A stretch of DNA of 64,000 nt from an uncultured Alphaproteobacteria bacterium. GTDB taxonomy: Bacteria; Pseudomonadota; Alphaproteobacteria; Rhodobacterales; Rhodobacteraceae. This document shows positions 1 to 8,467 of this stretch, one piece after another. A program made the translations under genes and the position numbers. How positions within the stretch are numbered: position 1 is the first letter of the stretch; the number at the start of each line of letters is the position of its first letter. Below the pieces are notes generated by a model. The model saw nothing but the letters and a program-made list of their open reading frames with translations. It searched no databases and was not told the origin of the DNA. The stretch lies in the NCBI GenBank assembly GCA_929200255.1, contig CAKMYZ010000001.1:124001-188000 (forward strand), written 5' to 3'.

Positions 1-2
1 AC

Positions 3-80
3 GGGTTGAAAGCACAGATGCTGGCAGATGCCGCCGATCAGGCGGCGCGCGGTGGCCAGATGAAGGTGGTTGATCTTTAA
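3..80 (+). CDS. C-terminal end of a gene cut by the window edge
   Basis: Only the last 25 codons are present. The frame read from base 3 ends with TAA at 78-80 and its tail reads GGQMKVVDL. It is rich in Ala, Gln and Asp and probably helical. It is too short to assign to a family. It lies on the same strand about 127 bases before a peptide transport operon, so a functional link is possible but is only inferred from position. Confidence 0.5.
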   Translation, partial: GLKAQMLADAADQAARGGQMKVVDL

Positions 81-147
81 CTCTGCCTGATCGCGGAAAG
101 TTGATTGCGCGCGGCAAGTTGGCGTGATTGCGGGCAGGATGTTGCCT

Positions 148-160
148 TGACCTTGGGTCA
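148..160. promoter_or_regulatory. short palindrome upstream of the first ABC operon
   Basis: TGACC-TTG-GGTCA is an inverted repeat with perfect 5-base arms, about 48 bases before the start at 208. It overlaps a TTGACC that could serve as a -35 element at 147-152, although no convincing -10 follows at the right distance. It may be a regulator site, for example of a GntR-type protein. This is a weak call made from sequence symmetry alone. Confidence 0.25.
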
Positions 161-207
161 TTTAAAGTCAGTCTGTCTTGTAGGAACTGGTTCTGGAGGG
201 AATGATC

Positions 208-1788
208 ATGACACACCGAAATTTGCGAAAAACTGCATTGTTGGGCAGCGCGTTTTCCTTGTGCGCCTTGGGTGCTTCGGCAGAGACGCTGCGTTGGGCG
301 TCAACGACAGACCCGCAGACGATGGACCCGCATGCAGTAAACTCTGCGCCGGTCCTGTCATTCCTCAACAACGTCTATGAAGGTCTGGTGCGGCGCGGGC
401 AGGATATGTCGATTGAACCATCACTGGCCACATCCTGGACACCGCTTGAAGGGGAAAACGGGTGGCGTTTCAACCTGCGCGAAGGCGTAACATTTCGGGA
501 TGGCGCGGCATTCACGGCAGAGGATGTAATGTTTTCCTATCAGCGTGCTTCGGATGAGGCGGCTGATGTGCGATCGTGGTTTGCCCCAGTGTCAGAGGTG
601 CGCGTTGTCGATGACTTCACCATTGATTTCGTGACCACAGCACCCAACCCGCTTTTCCCGGATTCTATCGCCAATTTCATGATCCTCGACAAGGGGTGGG
701 CCGAAAGCAACGACGCGGTACTGCCTGCGCGTGATGCGGAAAACTATGCCACGATGAATGTAAATGGCACCGGCCCCTTTACTGTTGCCAGCCGCGATCC
801 CGGCGTGCGCACCATATTGGCGCCAAATGACGCCTGGTGGGATGACGCCCAGCACAACGTGACCGAGGCGATCTTTACCCCAATCGGCAATTCAGCCACG
901 GGCCTGGCCGCGCTGCTATCGGGTGAGATTGATTTCATCCAGCCGATCCCCCTGCAGGATGTGGCACAGGTCGAAGGCCGTGATGGGTTCAAGGTGCTGG
1001 AAGGCGAAGAGACTCGCGTGATCATGTTCGGCTTTGGCCATGAACACGACACGCTGCTGTATTCCACCGATGTGACCGGTGCCAATCCGTTCAGCGACCC
1101 GCGCGTGCGGCAGGCAGCGGCCCATGCGATAGATATCGGCAGCATTGATCGTGTCCTGTTCCGGGGCAAGATCGACGCGGCCAACCAGTTGGTGCCTGCC
1201 GGTATCTCTGGCTATTCCGAGGCCAATCAAAACCGCCCGGCCTATGACCCTGACCGCGCCCGCGCATTGCTGGCCGAGGCGGGTTATCCTGATGGGTTTT
1301 CCTTCGGGCTGAAATGCCCCAACGACCGTTATATCAACGATGAGGCGCTCTGCCGTGCGGCTGCATCGATGTTTGCCGCTGTTGGGCTGGACGCGGAACT
1401 GTCCACTGGTCCGGTCCGTGATTACTGGCCACAGCTGCGCGAAGATGACTTTGACATGTATCTGCTAGGCTGGTCGCCAGGCACGTTTGATATGGAGCAT
1501 CCGATCCGCTTTCTGCTGCATTCCCAAGATGATGAGAAAAAGCTGGGGTCGTGGAACTTTGGTAACTATTCCAACGCGCGTGTTGATGAGCTGCTGCCAC
1601 AAATCCAGCAAGAGATTGACCCAGCCGCCCGTCAGGCGATGGTTGATGAGGTCGTGGGCATTACGCAGGAAGAGGTCGCTTATATCCCGCTTTATACGCA
1701 GCCGCTGATCTGGGCCGCCAAGGACAATGTGGACCTGACACAACGCGCCGATAACTTCTTCATGCTGCGTTGGGTGACTGTGAACTGA
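208..1788 (+). CDS. ABC transporter periplasmic substrate-binding protein, dipeptide/oligopeptide family (SBP_bac_5)
   Basis: This is the extracytoplasmic receptor of a peptide-type ABC importer, 526 residues, the usual length for family 5 binding proteins. A Sec signal peptide is clear: basic start, hydrophobic core, and an Ala-Ser-Ala cut site near residue 25. The family hallmark follows (start LRWASTTDPQTMDPH, then LATSW and LREGVTFRDG). The start at 208 is preferred over the ATG at 202 because GGAGGG at 195-200 leaves 7 bases to 208 but only one to 202. It is the first gene of a five-domain operon with two permeases and a fused ATPase. The substrate cannot be read from sequence; peptides, opines or other amino compounds are all possible. 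Confidence 0.9.
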   Translation: MTHRNLRKTALLGSAFSLCALGASAETLRWASTTDPQTMDPHAVNSAPVLSFLNNVYEGLVRRGQDMSIEPSLATSWTPLEGENGWRFNLREGVTFRDGAAFTAEDVMFSYQRASDEAADVRSWFAPVSEVRVVDDFTIDFVTTAPNPLFPDSIANFMILDKGWAESNDAVLPARDAENYATMNVNGTGPFTVASRDPGVRTILAPNDAWWDDAQHNVTEAIFTPIGNSATGLAALLSGEIDFIQPIPLQDVAQVEGRDGFKVLEGEETRVIMFGFGHEHDTLLYSTDVTGANPFSDPRVRQAAAHAIDIGSIDRVLFRGKIDAANQLVPAGISGYSEANQNRPAYDPDRARALLAEAGYPDGFSFGLKCPNDRYINDEALCRAAASMFAAVGLDAELSTGPVRDYWPQLREDDFDMYLLGWSPGTFDMEHPIRFLLHSQDDEKKLGSWNFGNYSNARVDELLPQIQQEIDPAARQAMVDEVVGITQEEVAYIPLYTQPLIWAAKDNVDLTQRADNFFMLRWVTVN

Positions 1789-1814
1789 TCACCGCAAGAT
1801 AAGCAGAAAAGGCG

Positions 1815-2786
1815 ATGGTCTACTTTATCCTCAAACGGCTGGTGCAGTCTGTTTTCGTGATGCTGGCCGTCGCCTTTTTGGCCTTTTCCCTGTTCCGCTT
1901 TGTGGGTGACCCCATCACCCAGATGACCGGGGTGGAGACATCCGTCGCGGATCAGGAGCGGTTGCGCGAAGACCTGGGGCTGAACGATCCGTTTGTCTTT
2001 CAGTTCATGCGGTTCACGACCGATATGCTGCAAGGCGATTTCGGGTTTTCCTATCGCACCCGGCAGCCTGTGGCCGAGATGATTGCGGACCGGATACCGG
2101 CCACGCTGGAACTTGGGATTGTCGCGCTGCTGATCTCACTCGCCGTGGGTGTTCCGGCGGGGGTTTATACCGCTCTGCGACCGAAGGGGTTTGCGACGCA
2201 GGCCATTTTGATGACGACGCTTGTTGGCGTGTCGATCCCGACCTTCGTCATTGGCATCATGTTGATTTTTATCTTTGGGGTGCAATTGGGCTGGCTGCCA
2301 ACCTTCGGGCGTGGCGGAACCGTGCAGATTGGCGGCTGGGAAAGTTCCTTATTCACCATCGAAGGTTGGCGCGCGCTGCTGCTGCCCGCCATCACGCTGG
2401 GGGTCTATCAACTCACCCTGACGATGCGTCTTGTGCGGGCCGAAATGATGGAGGTCATGCGATCAGACTACATTCGCTTTGCCATGGCGCGGGGTGTGCC
2501 AATGCGTAAGTTGCACTACCGGCACGCGCTGGCCAATACGATGGTGCCGGTGATCACCATTATCGGGTTGCAATTCGGCGGGGTGATCGCCTTTTCCATT
2601 GTCACCGAAAGCGTATTTCAGTGGCCAGGTATGGGCCTGCTGTTTTTGGAATCGATCCGCTTTGTCGATATCCCTGTGATGGGTGTCTACCTTGTTGTAA
2701 TCGCGTTTTTCTTTGTTCTGGTGAACCTGATTGTTGATCTGCTTTATGTGGCCATTGACCCGCGATTACGGGTAAAGGACGTGTGA
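1815..2786 (+). CDS. ABC transporter permease, DppB/OppB family
   Basis: Inner-membrane subunit of the importer, 323 residues, with an N-terminal membrane helix (residues 9-29) and about five more. The cytoplasmic EAA loop that docks on the ATPase is visible near residues 215-245 (SDYIRFAMARGV, then HALANTMVPV). Short spacing (27 bases) from the binding-protein gene and overlap with the next permease show a single operon. The C-terminus reads VAIDPRLRVKDV, a typical DppB-type end. Family is certain; substrate is not. Confidence 0.9.
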   Translation: MVYFILKRLVQSVFVMLAVAFLAFSLFRFVGDPITQMTGVETSVADQERLREDLGLNDPFVFQFMRFTTDMLQGDFGFSYRTRQPVAEMIADRIPATLELGIVALLISLAVGVPAGVYTALRPKGFATQAILMTTLVGVSIPTFVIGIMLIFIFGVQLGWLPTFGRGGTVQIGGWESSLFTIEGWRALLLPAITLGVYQLTLTMRLVRAEMMEVMRSDYIRFAMARGVPMRKLHYRHALANTMVPVITIIGLQFGGVIAFSIVTESVFQWPGMGLLFLESIRFVDIPVMGVYLVVIAFFFVLVNLIVDLLYVAIDPRLRVKDV

Positions 2787-3691
2787 TGGTGGCCTTCCTT
2801 AAACGCTACGAGGGGCTGTGGCTGTTCGTGCATTCACCCGCCGCCATCATCGCCGCGATTGTGGCGATGCTGATCGTGAGTGGTGCGGCTTTTGCCCCGT
2901 GGATCGCACAGGTGAACCCATACGACTTGTCGTCATTCAGCCTGTTTGATGGTTTGCTGCCTCCGTTCTGGCAAGAGGGCGCGAACCCGCAGTACCTGCT
3001 GGGGACCGACGACCAAGGGCGCGACATGATTTCGTCGATCCTTTACGGCGTGCGCTTGTCCTTGATCATCGGGCTGGCTGCGCTGGCGATAGCGGCCGTG
3101 CTGGGCGTGGGGCTTGGCCTTGCGGCTGGGTACTACGGCGGGCGGTTCGATGCGATCGTGATGCGGATTGCAGATGTGCAACTGGCCCTACCAGCCATTC
3201 TGACAGCGCTGCTGATTGACGGTATTGCACGCGGTATTTTGCCGGCGTCCATGCAGCAGGATTTGCGGGTTGCGGTGCTGACCGTCGCCATTGCCCTGTC
3301 GCTTTGGGTGAACTTTGCGCGGACCGCGCGGGCGTCGACATTCGTGCAGATGAACAAGGAATATGTGCAGGCCGCGATCATGATGGGGCAGCGCCCGTCC
3401 CGCGTGATGTTCGTGCATATCCTGCCCAATATTCTTGGGCCACTTTTGGTGATCATGACGGTTGATCTGGCCTCTGCCATCCTGTTGGAGGCAACACTAT
3501 CCTTCCTTGGCATTGGTCTGCCCGCCGACAGCCCCAGCCTTGGCACGCTGATCCGTATCGGGATGCAGTTTCTGCTGTCGGGTGAATGGTGGATTCTGTG
3601 GTTCCCAACCCTTTTCCTTGTGGCCCTTGTGGTGTCGATCAATATTCTGGGCGATTTCCTGCGCGACGTCTTTAACCCGAGGTTACGCTGA
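2786..3691 (+). CDS. ABC transporter permease, DppC/OppC family
   Basis: Second membrane subunit of the first peptide importer, about 301 residues. An N-terminal helix is followed by the periplasmic segment YLLGTDDQGRDMIS, which is diagnostic of the DppC/OppC family, then the EAA loop around NKEYVQAAIMMG. The ATG at 2786 overlaps the TGA of the upstream permease by one base (TGATG); a GTG at 2783 is in frame but less likely. Its own TGA overlaps the ATG of the ATPase gene in the same way, implying translational coupling of membrane and ATPase subunits. Confidence 0.9.
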   Translation: MVAFLKRYEGLWLFVHSPAAIIAAIVAMLIVSGAAFAPWIAQVNPYDLSSFSLFDGLLPPFWQEGANPQYLLGTDDQGRDMISSILYGVRLSLIIGLAALAIAAVLGVGLGLAAGYYGGRFDAIVMRIADVQLALPAILTALLIDGIARGILPASMQQDLRVAVLTVAIALSLWVNFARTARASTFVQMNKEYVQAAIMMGQRPSRVMFVHILPNILGPLLVIMTVDLASAILLEATLSFLGIGLPADSPSLGTLIRIGMQFLLSGEWWILWFPTLFLVALVVSINILGDFLRDVFNPRLR

Positions 3692-5382
3692 TGCTGGTGA
3701 TCAAGGATCTGGCCGTAAAGTTCCCGTCGCGGTTTGGCGAGTTCACAGCAATTGAAGACGTGGATATGACCATCAAGCCCGGTGAGATTCACGGGCTGGT
3801 GGGCGAAAGCGGTGCGGGCAAATCGACGTTAGGTGCCGCAGTGATCGGTCTGCTGTCCTCACCCGGTTATATCGCAAACGGGGAATTGTCGCTGGGCAAC
3901 ACGAACCTGCGCAATTTGACACCGGATCAGGCCCATGAAATCCGCGGCGACCGGATTTCGATGATTTTTCAGGATCCGCAAACCAGTCTGAACCCCTTGA
4001 TGACGATCGAGGATCAGCTGATCGAAACCATTCAGGCGCATTCCAATGTCAGCGACAGTGCGGCCCGTAAACGCGCCATTGACCTGCTCGAAGAGATCGG
4101 GATCAAGAATGCCGCAGAGCGGATCAAGGCCTACCCGCATCAGTTTTCCGGCGGTATGCGTCAGCGGGTTGTGATTGCACTGGCGATTTGCACGGATCCC
4201 GAATTGATCATTGCGGATGAGCCGACAACGGCCCTTGATGTCGCCGTGCAAAGTCAGGTTTTGGATCTGATCCGCAGGCTGGCCCGGGACCGGCGGATTG
4301 CCTTTATGCTGATCACCCATGATATCGGGGTGATCGCCCAGATCGCGGATCGTGTGACGGTGATGCGCAAGGGAAAGGTGATGGAAACCGGCGACACACC
4401 GCAGGTGCTGGGCGCGCCGACCCATCCCTATACGCAGGCGCTGATGGATGCGGTACCGCCGCTGGACCGACGGATCGCACGGTTCCGGGTGCCCGAAGAC
4501 GCGGGCGCGGCGGGTGTTGTGACCGGGAATACCGCAGAAAAATGGTTGCTGGAGGGGCAGCAGCATGTGCTGACGGGGCTGACGCTGCAAGATATTTGCG
4601 TGCGGTTCGCCGGTCCGCGCACATCCCTGTTTCGCAAGCCCGAACCTTATGCCGCGCTGCGCGATGTCAATTTGGAGGTGCGTCCCGGTTCGATCATGGG
4701 GCTGGTCGGGGAAAGCGGGTCGGGCAAATCGACGCTGGCCAAGGCCATCACCGGGCTGAATACGCCCAGCAGTGGGGTCATGCGGCTGGGTGATGAGATA
4801 TTGCCAGCAGGCAAGGCGCGCAGTCGCCATCACTCTTCGCGGCAGTTGGTGCAGATGGTATTTCAGGACCCATACTCAAGCCTGAATTCGCGCCACCGCA
4901 TTGGTGCGATCCTGACCGAACCTTTGTGGTTCTACGGCTTTGTCCAGGACGCCAGAGAACGCGCGCGATTGGTAGCTGCGATGCTGGAGCTTGTCGGCAT
5001 GGCCCCTGATGCGATCGACAAGTACCCGCATCAGTTCTCTGGCGGGCAACGGCAACGGATTGCCGTGGCGCGGGCGCTTTTGGCGCGACCCCGATTCCTG
5101 ATCTGCGATGAACCGACGTCGGCTCTGGATGTGTCGATTCAGGCGGAAATCCTCAATCTGTTGAAAGACCTGCAATCCATGTTTGGTCTCACGATCCTGT
5201 TTATCAGCCACAATCTGGCGGTTGTCCGGCAGATGGCCGACGACATGGCGGTCCTGCGCAACGGGGTGATTGAGGAGAGGGGCACAACAGAGGATTTGTT
5301 CGCGCGACCAAAGGCTAAATACACGCAAAAGTTGCTAAGCCTGACACCTGTCATGCCGCGAGAATGGCAGTCGGTGGGGTAG
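3691..5382 (+). CDS. fused double ATPase of a peptide ABC transporter (DppD-DppF fusion)
   Basis: 563 residues holding two complete ABC ATPase domains in one chain. Domain 1 has Walker A GESGAGKST near residue 37, signature FSGGMRQR near 152 and Walker B LIIADEPT near 172. Domain 2 has GESGSGKST near 339, FSGGQRQR near 448 and FLICDEPT near 468. The two domains therefore correspond to DppD and DppF, which are separate genes in the other two peptide operons of this window. The family of fused peptide/nickel ATPases is well known (GsiA, YejF). The Cys-containing C-terminal extension seen in DppD and DppF below is not evident here. It closes the first operon. Confidence 0.92.
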   Translation: MLVIKDLAVKFPSRFGEFTAIEDVDMTIKPGEIHGLVGESGAGKSTLGAAVIGLLSSPGYIANGELSLGNTNLRNLTPDQAHEIRGDRISMIFQDPQTSLNPLMTIEDQLIETIQAHSNVSDSAARKRAIDLLEEIGIKNAAERIKAYPHQFSGGMRQRVVIALAICTDPELIIADEPTTALDVAVQSQVLDLIRRLARDRRIAFMLITHDIGVIAQIADRVTVMRKGKVMETGDTPQVLGAPTHPYTQALMDAVPPLDRRIARFRVPEDAGAAGVVTGNTAEKWLLEGQQHVLTGLTLQDICVRFAGPRTSLFRKPEPYAALRDVNLEVRPGSIMGLVGESGSGKSTLAKAITGLNTPSSGVMRLGDEILPAGKARSRHHSSRQLVQMVFQDPYSSLNSRHRIGAILTEPLWFYGFVQDARERARLVAAMLELVGMAPDAIDKYPHQFSGGQRQRIAVARALLARPRFLICDEPTSALDVSIQAEILNLLKDLQSMFGLTILFISHNLAVVRQMADDMAVLRNGVIEERGTTEDLFARPKAKYTQKLLSLTPVMPREWQSVG

Positions 5383-5701
5383 GAGGCGCGGACAAGTACG
5401 AGACGATAATCGCCTGTTGCACTCATATTGTTACAAGTGCATCCGCGGTGTTATCTGCGTCAGTGAAACGACTCAGAGAACACGCATGAGTTGCAATCCA
5501 GAGAAATTTATTTTCTTAAGACCGCCCATTGGCAAATCCAATCAATCATGTTCCTATTCGCCTATCGAGACTGGGGGACTACTGCATACCGATTGCGACA
5601 TTGCTGGAACAGGTCAGGACCACTGGTCCAGCTGTTGCCAGACGCATGGTGGGATGTCGCGTACCTCTGTCACCCAAAAATGAAAAAAGGGAGATAACGT
5701 G
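5383..5701 (+). other. intergenic region before the second ABC operon, with an unassigned open frame
   Basis: About 320 bases separate the two ABC operons. One frame is open from 5520 to a TGA at 5700-5702, with a possible TTG start at 5529; the TGA overlaps the next ATG by one base. The encoded 57 residues (containing LSRLGDYCIPIATLLEQV) look protein-like but match no family I recognise. It could be the end of a decayed regulator gene or chance. The Shine-Dalgarno AGGGAG at 5688-5693 serves the next gene. I saw no clear terminator for the first operon here. Confidence 0.3.
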
Positions 5702-7294
5702 ATGTTATTTAAACATACTATTTCATTAGGCTTGCTGATGGGCGCGCTGAGCGCGTCCGTGGCGTCGGCCCAATCACTGGTCTATTGCTCGGAAGGATCG
5801 CCTGAGGGTTTTGACCCGGCGCTTTATACCGCTGGCACAACCTTTGATGCGTCTAGCCACCCACTTTACAATCGCCTGACAGAGTTCAAGGTCGGCACCA
5901 CAGAGGTGATCCCCGCGTTGGCAGAAAGCTGGGAAGTGTCCGCGGACGGCATGACGGTGACGTTCAAGTTGCGTCAGGGCGTGCAGTTCCACTCCAACGA
6001 CATGTTCACACCCAGCCGCGATTTTAACGCGGACGATGTGATCTTTACCTTCAACCGCCAAAAGAACGATGACCACCCTTACAACGGTGTGTCAGGCGGT
6101 ACCTGGGAATACTTTGACGGCATGTCCATGCCCGATCTGGTCAGCAGCATTGAAAAGGTCGATGACTACACTGTCGTCTTTAACCTCAGCCGCCCAGAAG
6201 CGCCGTTCATTGCCAATATGGCCATGGATTTCGCGTCCATCGTGTCAGCTGAATACGGCGATGCCATGATGGAAGCCGGCACGCCGGAGATGCTGAACCA
6301 AGCGCCTATCGGCACTGGTCCGTTCACGTTTCAGGCCTATCAGAAAGATGCAGTCATCCGCTATCTGCGCAATGACAACTACTGGGGTGATCCAGCCCGC
6401 GTTGAAAGCCTGATCTTTGCGATCACACCTGATGCTTCCGTGCGTTATCAGAAGGTGCAGGCGGGTGAGTGTCACGTCACAGCTTACCCTAACCCGGCTG
6501 ATATTCAGGCAATGAAAGATGACGAAGATATCGTTGTGATGGAACAGGAAGGCCTGAACGTGGGTTACCTGGCCTACAACACAACAGTCGCCCCCTATGA
6601 CAACGCCAACGTGCGTCGTGCACTGAATATGGCAATCGACAAGCAGGCGATCATCGATGTTGTATTCCAGGGCTCTGGTCAGATTGCCAAGAACCCGCTC
6701 CCGCCAACGATGTGGTCCTATAACGACGCTGTGGTTGACGATGAATACAACCCTGAAGTGGCAATGGAGATGCTTGCCGCGGAAGGTGTTGAGGATCTCA
6801 CCATGAAGATCTGGGCCATGCCTGTGCAGCGCCCCTATAACCCTAACGCCCGCCGTATGGCCGAGTTGCTTCAGGAAGATTTTGCCAAGATCGGTGTCAC
6901 GGTTGAAATCGTATCCTACGAATGGGGTGAGTACCTGTCCCGTTCACGTGAGTTGGACCGTGATGGCGCGGTTCTGCTGGGTTGGACCGGTGACAACGGC
7001 GATCCTGACAACTTCTTGGCCGTACTGCTTGGTTGTGATGGTCGTGAGGCGTCAAACCGTGCACAGTGGTGCCACCAGCCGTTTGAAGACCTGATCCAGC
7101 AAGCCAAAGTGCTGCCAACGCAAGAAGAGCGTCAGCCACTCTATGAGCAGGCGCAGGTGATCTTCAAAGAGCAGGCACCTTGGGCGACTATCGCGCATTC
7201 TGTTGTTTACATGACAATGCGCCCAGAGGTTGACGGCTACATTGTTCACCCGCTGGGTGGCCACATCTTCAATCAGGTTGGCCTGTCTGAATAA
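5702..7294 (+). CDS. ABC transporter substrate-binding protein, DppA-like
   Basis: Periplasmic peptide-binding receptor, 530 residues. The signal peptide runs to about residue 23 (SVASA, then QSLVYCSEG). The mature start, with LVYCSEGSPEGFDPALYTAG, is characteristic of DppA-type dipeptide/haem-binding proteins, and VTFKLRQGVQFH is the family motif. ATG 5702 is chosen because AGGGAG at 5688-5693 lies 8 bases upstream; GTG 5699 is an in-frame alternative. It heads the second operon. A GC-rich hairpin immediately follows the stop codon and may raise binding-protein yield over the membrane subunits. Confidence 0.92.
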   Translation: MLFKHTISLGLLMGALSASVASAQSLVYCSEGSPEGFDPALYTAGTTFDASSHPLYNRLTEFKVGTTEVIPALAESWEVSADGMTVTFKLRQGVQFHSNDMFTPSRDFNADDVIFTFNRQKNDDHPYNGVSGGTWEYFDGMSMPDLVSSIEKVDDYTVVFNLSRPEAPFIANMAMDFASIVSAEYGDAMMEAGTPEMLNQAPIGTGPFTFQAYQKDAVIRYLRNDNYWGDPARVESLIFAITPDASVRYQKVQAGECHVTAYPNPADIQAMKDDEDIVVMEQEGLNVGYLAYNTTVAPYDNANVRRALNMAIDKQAIIDVVFQGSGQIAKNPLPPTMWSYNDAVVDDEYNPEVAMEMLAAEGVEDLTMKIWAMPVQRPYNPNARRMAELLQEDFAKIGVTVEIVSYEWGEYLSRSRELDRDGAVLLGWTGDNGDPDNFLAVLLGCDGREASNRAQWCHQPFEDLIQQAKVLPTQEERQPLYEQAQVIFKEQAPWATIAHSVVYMTMRPEVDGYIVHPLGGHIFNQVGLSE

Positions 7295-7306
7295 TCGCAA
7301 TTGCTT

Positions 7307-7330
7307 GGGGCGCCCGTCACTGGGTGCCCC
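7307..7330 (+). terminator. intercistronic hairpin after the DppA-like gene
   Basis: A 9-base stem (GGGGCGCCC, loop GTCACT, GGGTGCCCC, one G-U pair) starts 13 bases after the stop codon and is followed by TTGCCATTT, which is only a weak U run. Such a structure inside an operon usually acts as a partial terminator or as a 3' end that stabilises the binding-protein message. It also argues against translation of the next gene starting as early as TTG 7301. Confidence 0.6.
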
Positions 7331-7345
7331 TTGCCATTTAAGTAT

Positions 7346-8467
7346 GTGGATTGTCCTTTGACGCATTCCCTGAACGACCGGCTGGCGGAATACGCAGCCA
7401 TTGCCAATGACCTTGGCGTTGATGCCGTGGCCCTTGTGCCCGGCCCGAATTTTGCCCGCGCTGTCATCCATCCCTTCATGAGCCACGAACGCCCTTTCAT
7501 GCTGGTTATTCCGGCCAAGGGTGTGCCCGCCGCATTGGTGCCCAATATGGAGCTGCGCAGTTGGGATCTGGTGGGCTTTGATGGCGCTGTTTTTGATTGG
7601 CGCGATCAGGATGGCTATGATGCGGCCTTTGCCGGCTTGATGGCCCATTTGAAGATCGGATCAATCGCCGTTGAAGGCCAGGTGATGCGTGTCTTTGTGC
7701 ATCACGCCATGTTGCGTGCCCAGCCCGATCTGCGGATCGTCGATGCCGAGCGCGAGATTTCCGCCCCCCGGATGATCAAAACCGATGATGATATCATTGC
7801 CCTGAAAGCCGCGATTGGCATTTCTGAACGCGCCTTGCAGCGCACATTGGAAAGTGTCCGTCTGGGCCAGACCGAAAAAGAGATTGAGCAGGTTTTGATC
7901 CAGAGCCTTTTTGCCGAAGGGGCCGAGGATCACTCCTTTGCGCCCATCGTTGCCGCCGGTGACGGATCAGCCCGCCCCCATGCCAAGGCCCGCGCCGATT
8001 ATGCGGTCAAGGCAGGCGATGCCCTGCTGCTGGACTTTGGCGCCCGCAAGCACGGCTTTGCCGCCGATATCACGCGCACGGTGTTTCTGGGCCACGCCAG
8101 TGATGAAGGACAGGCGGTCTATGACACGGTGCTGCGCGCGAACCTTAAAGGGTTTGAGGTGACCCGCGCCGGTGTCACCGCCCATCAGATTGATGATGCG
8201 GTGATTGGTGTGCTCGAAGCCTCGCCCTATGCGGACCGTATCCGCACCAAGACCGGGCATGGCTTGGGCCGCGAGGTGCATGAGGCCCCATATGTTATGC
8301 GCGGCAATCACCAGGTGCTGCCCGCCGGTACGGTCTATACTAATGAACCGGGGCTTTATGAGATCGACAACTTTGGTGTACGGATCGAGGATGATTTGCT
8401 GATCACCACAGATGGCTGCACCTCGCTTACAGAATTTCCCAAGGAACTGACGGTGTTGAAATGCTGA
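7346..8467 (+). CDS. M24-family metallopeptidase (Xaa-Pro aminopeptidase/dipeptidase type)
   Basis: Cytoplasmic pita-bread peptidase of about 373 residues, expected to remove N-terminal residues next to proline or split Xaa-Pro dipeptides. Metal ligands are visible: Asp in LLLDFGARKHG near 230, Asp in AADITRT near 241, His in GHGLGREVHEAP near 305, then Glu in NEPGLYE and Glu in VRIEDD. The start is uncertain: GTG 7346 is taken, TTG 7358 is equally possible, and TTG 7301 is unlikely because it precedes the hairpin. It sits between the binding protein and the permeases and overlaps the next permease by 7 bases, so it probably cleaves the peptides this system imports. Confidence 0.85.
   Translation: MDCPLTHSLNDRLAEYAAIANDLGVDAVALVPGPNFARAVIHPFMSHERPFMLVIPAKGVPAALVPNMELRSWDLVGFDGAVFDWRDQDGYDAAFAGLMAHLKIGSIAVEGQVMRVFVHHAMLRAQPDLRIVDAEREISAPRMIKTDDDIIALKAAIGISERALQRTLESVRLGQTEKEIEQVLIQSLFAEGAEDHSFAPIVAAGDGSARPHAKARADYAVKAGDALLLDFGARKHGFAADITRTVFLGHASDEGQAVYDTVLRANLKGFEVTRAGVTAHQIDDAVIGVLEASPYADRIRTKTGHGLGREVHEAPYVMRGNHQVLPAGTVYTNEPGLYEIDNFGVRIEDDLLITTDGCTSLTEFPKELTVLKC

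Noticed and set aside
5417-5683. Plus-strand frames of 68 and 88 codons between the first two ABC operons
   Set aside because: No ribosome site, unlike-protein composition, and they conflict with the better open frame at 5520-5702.
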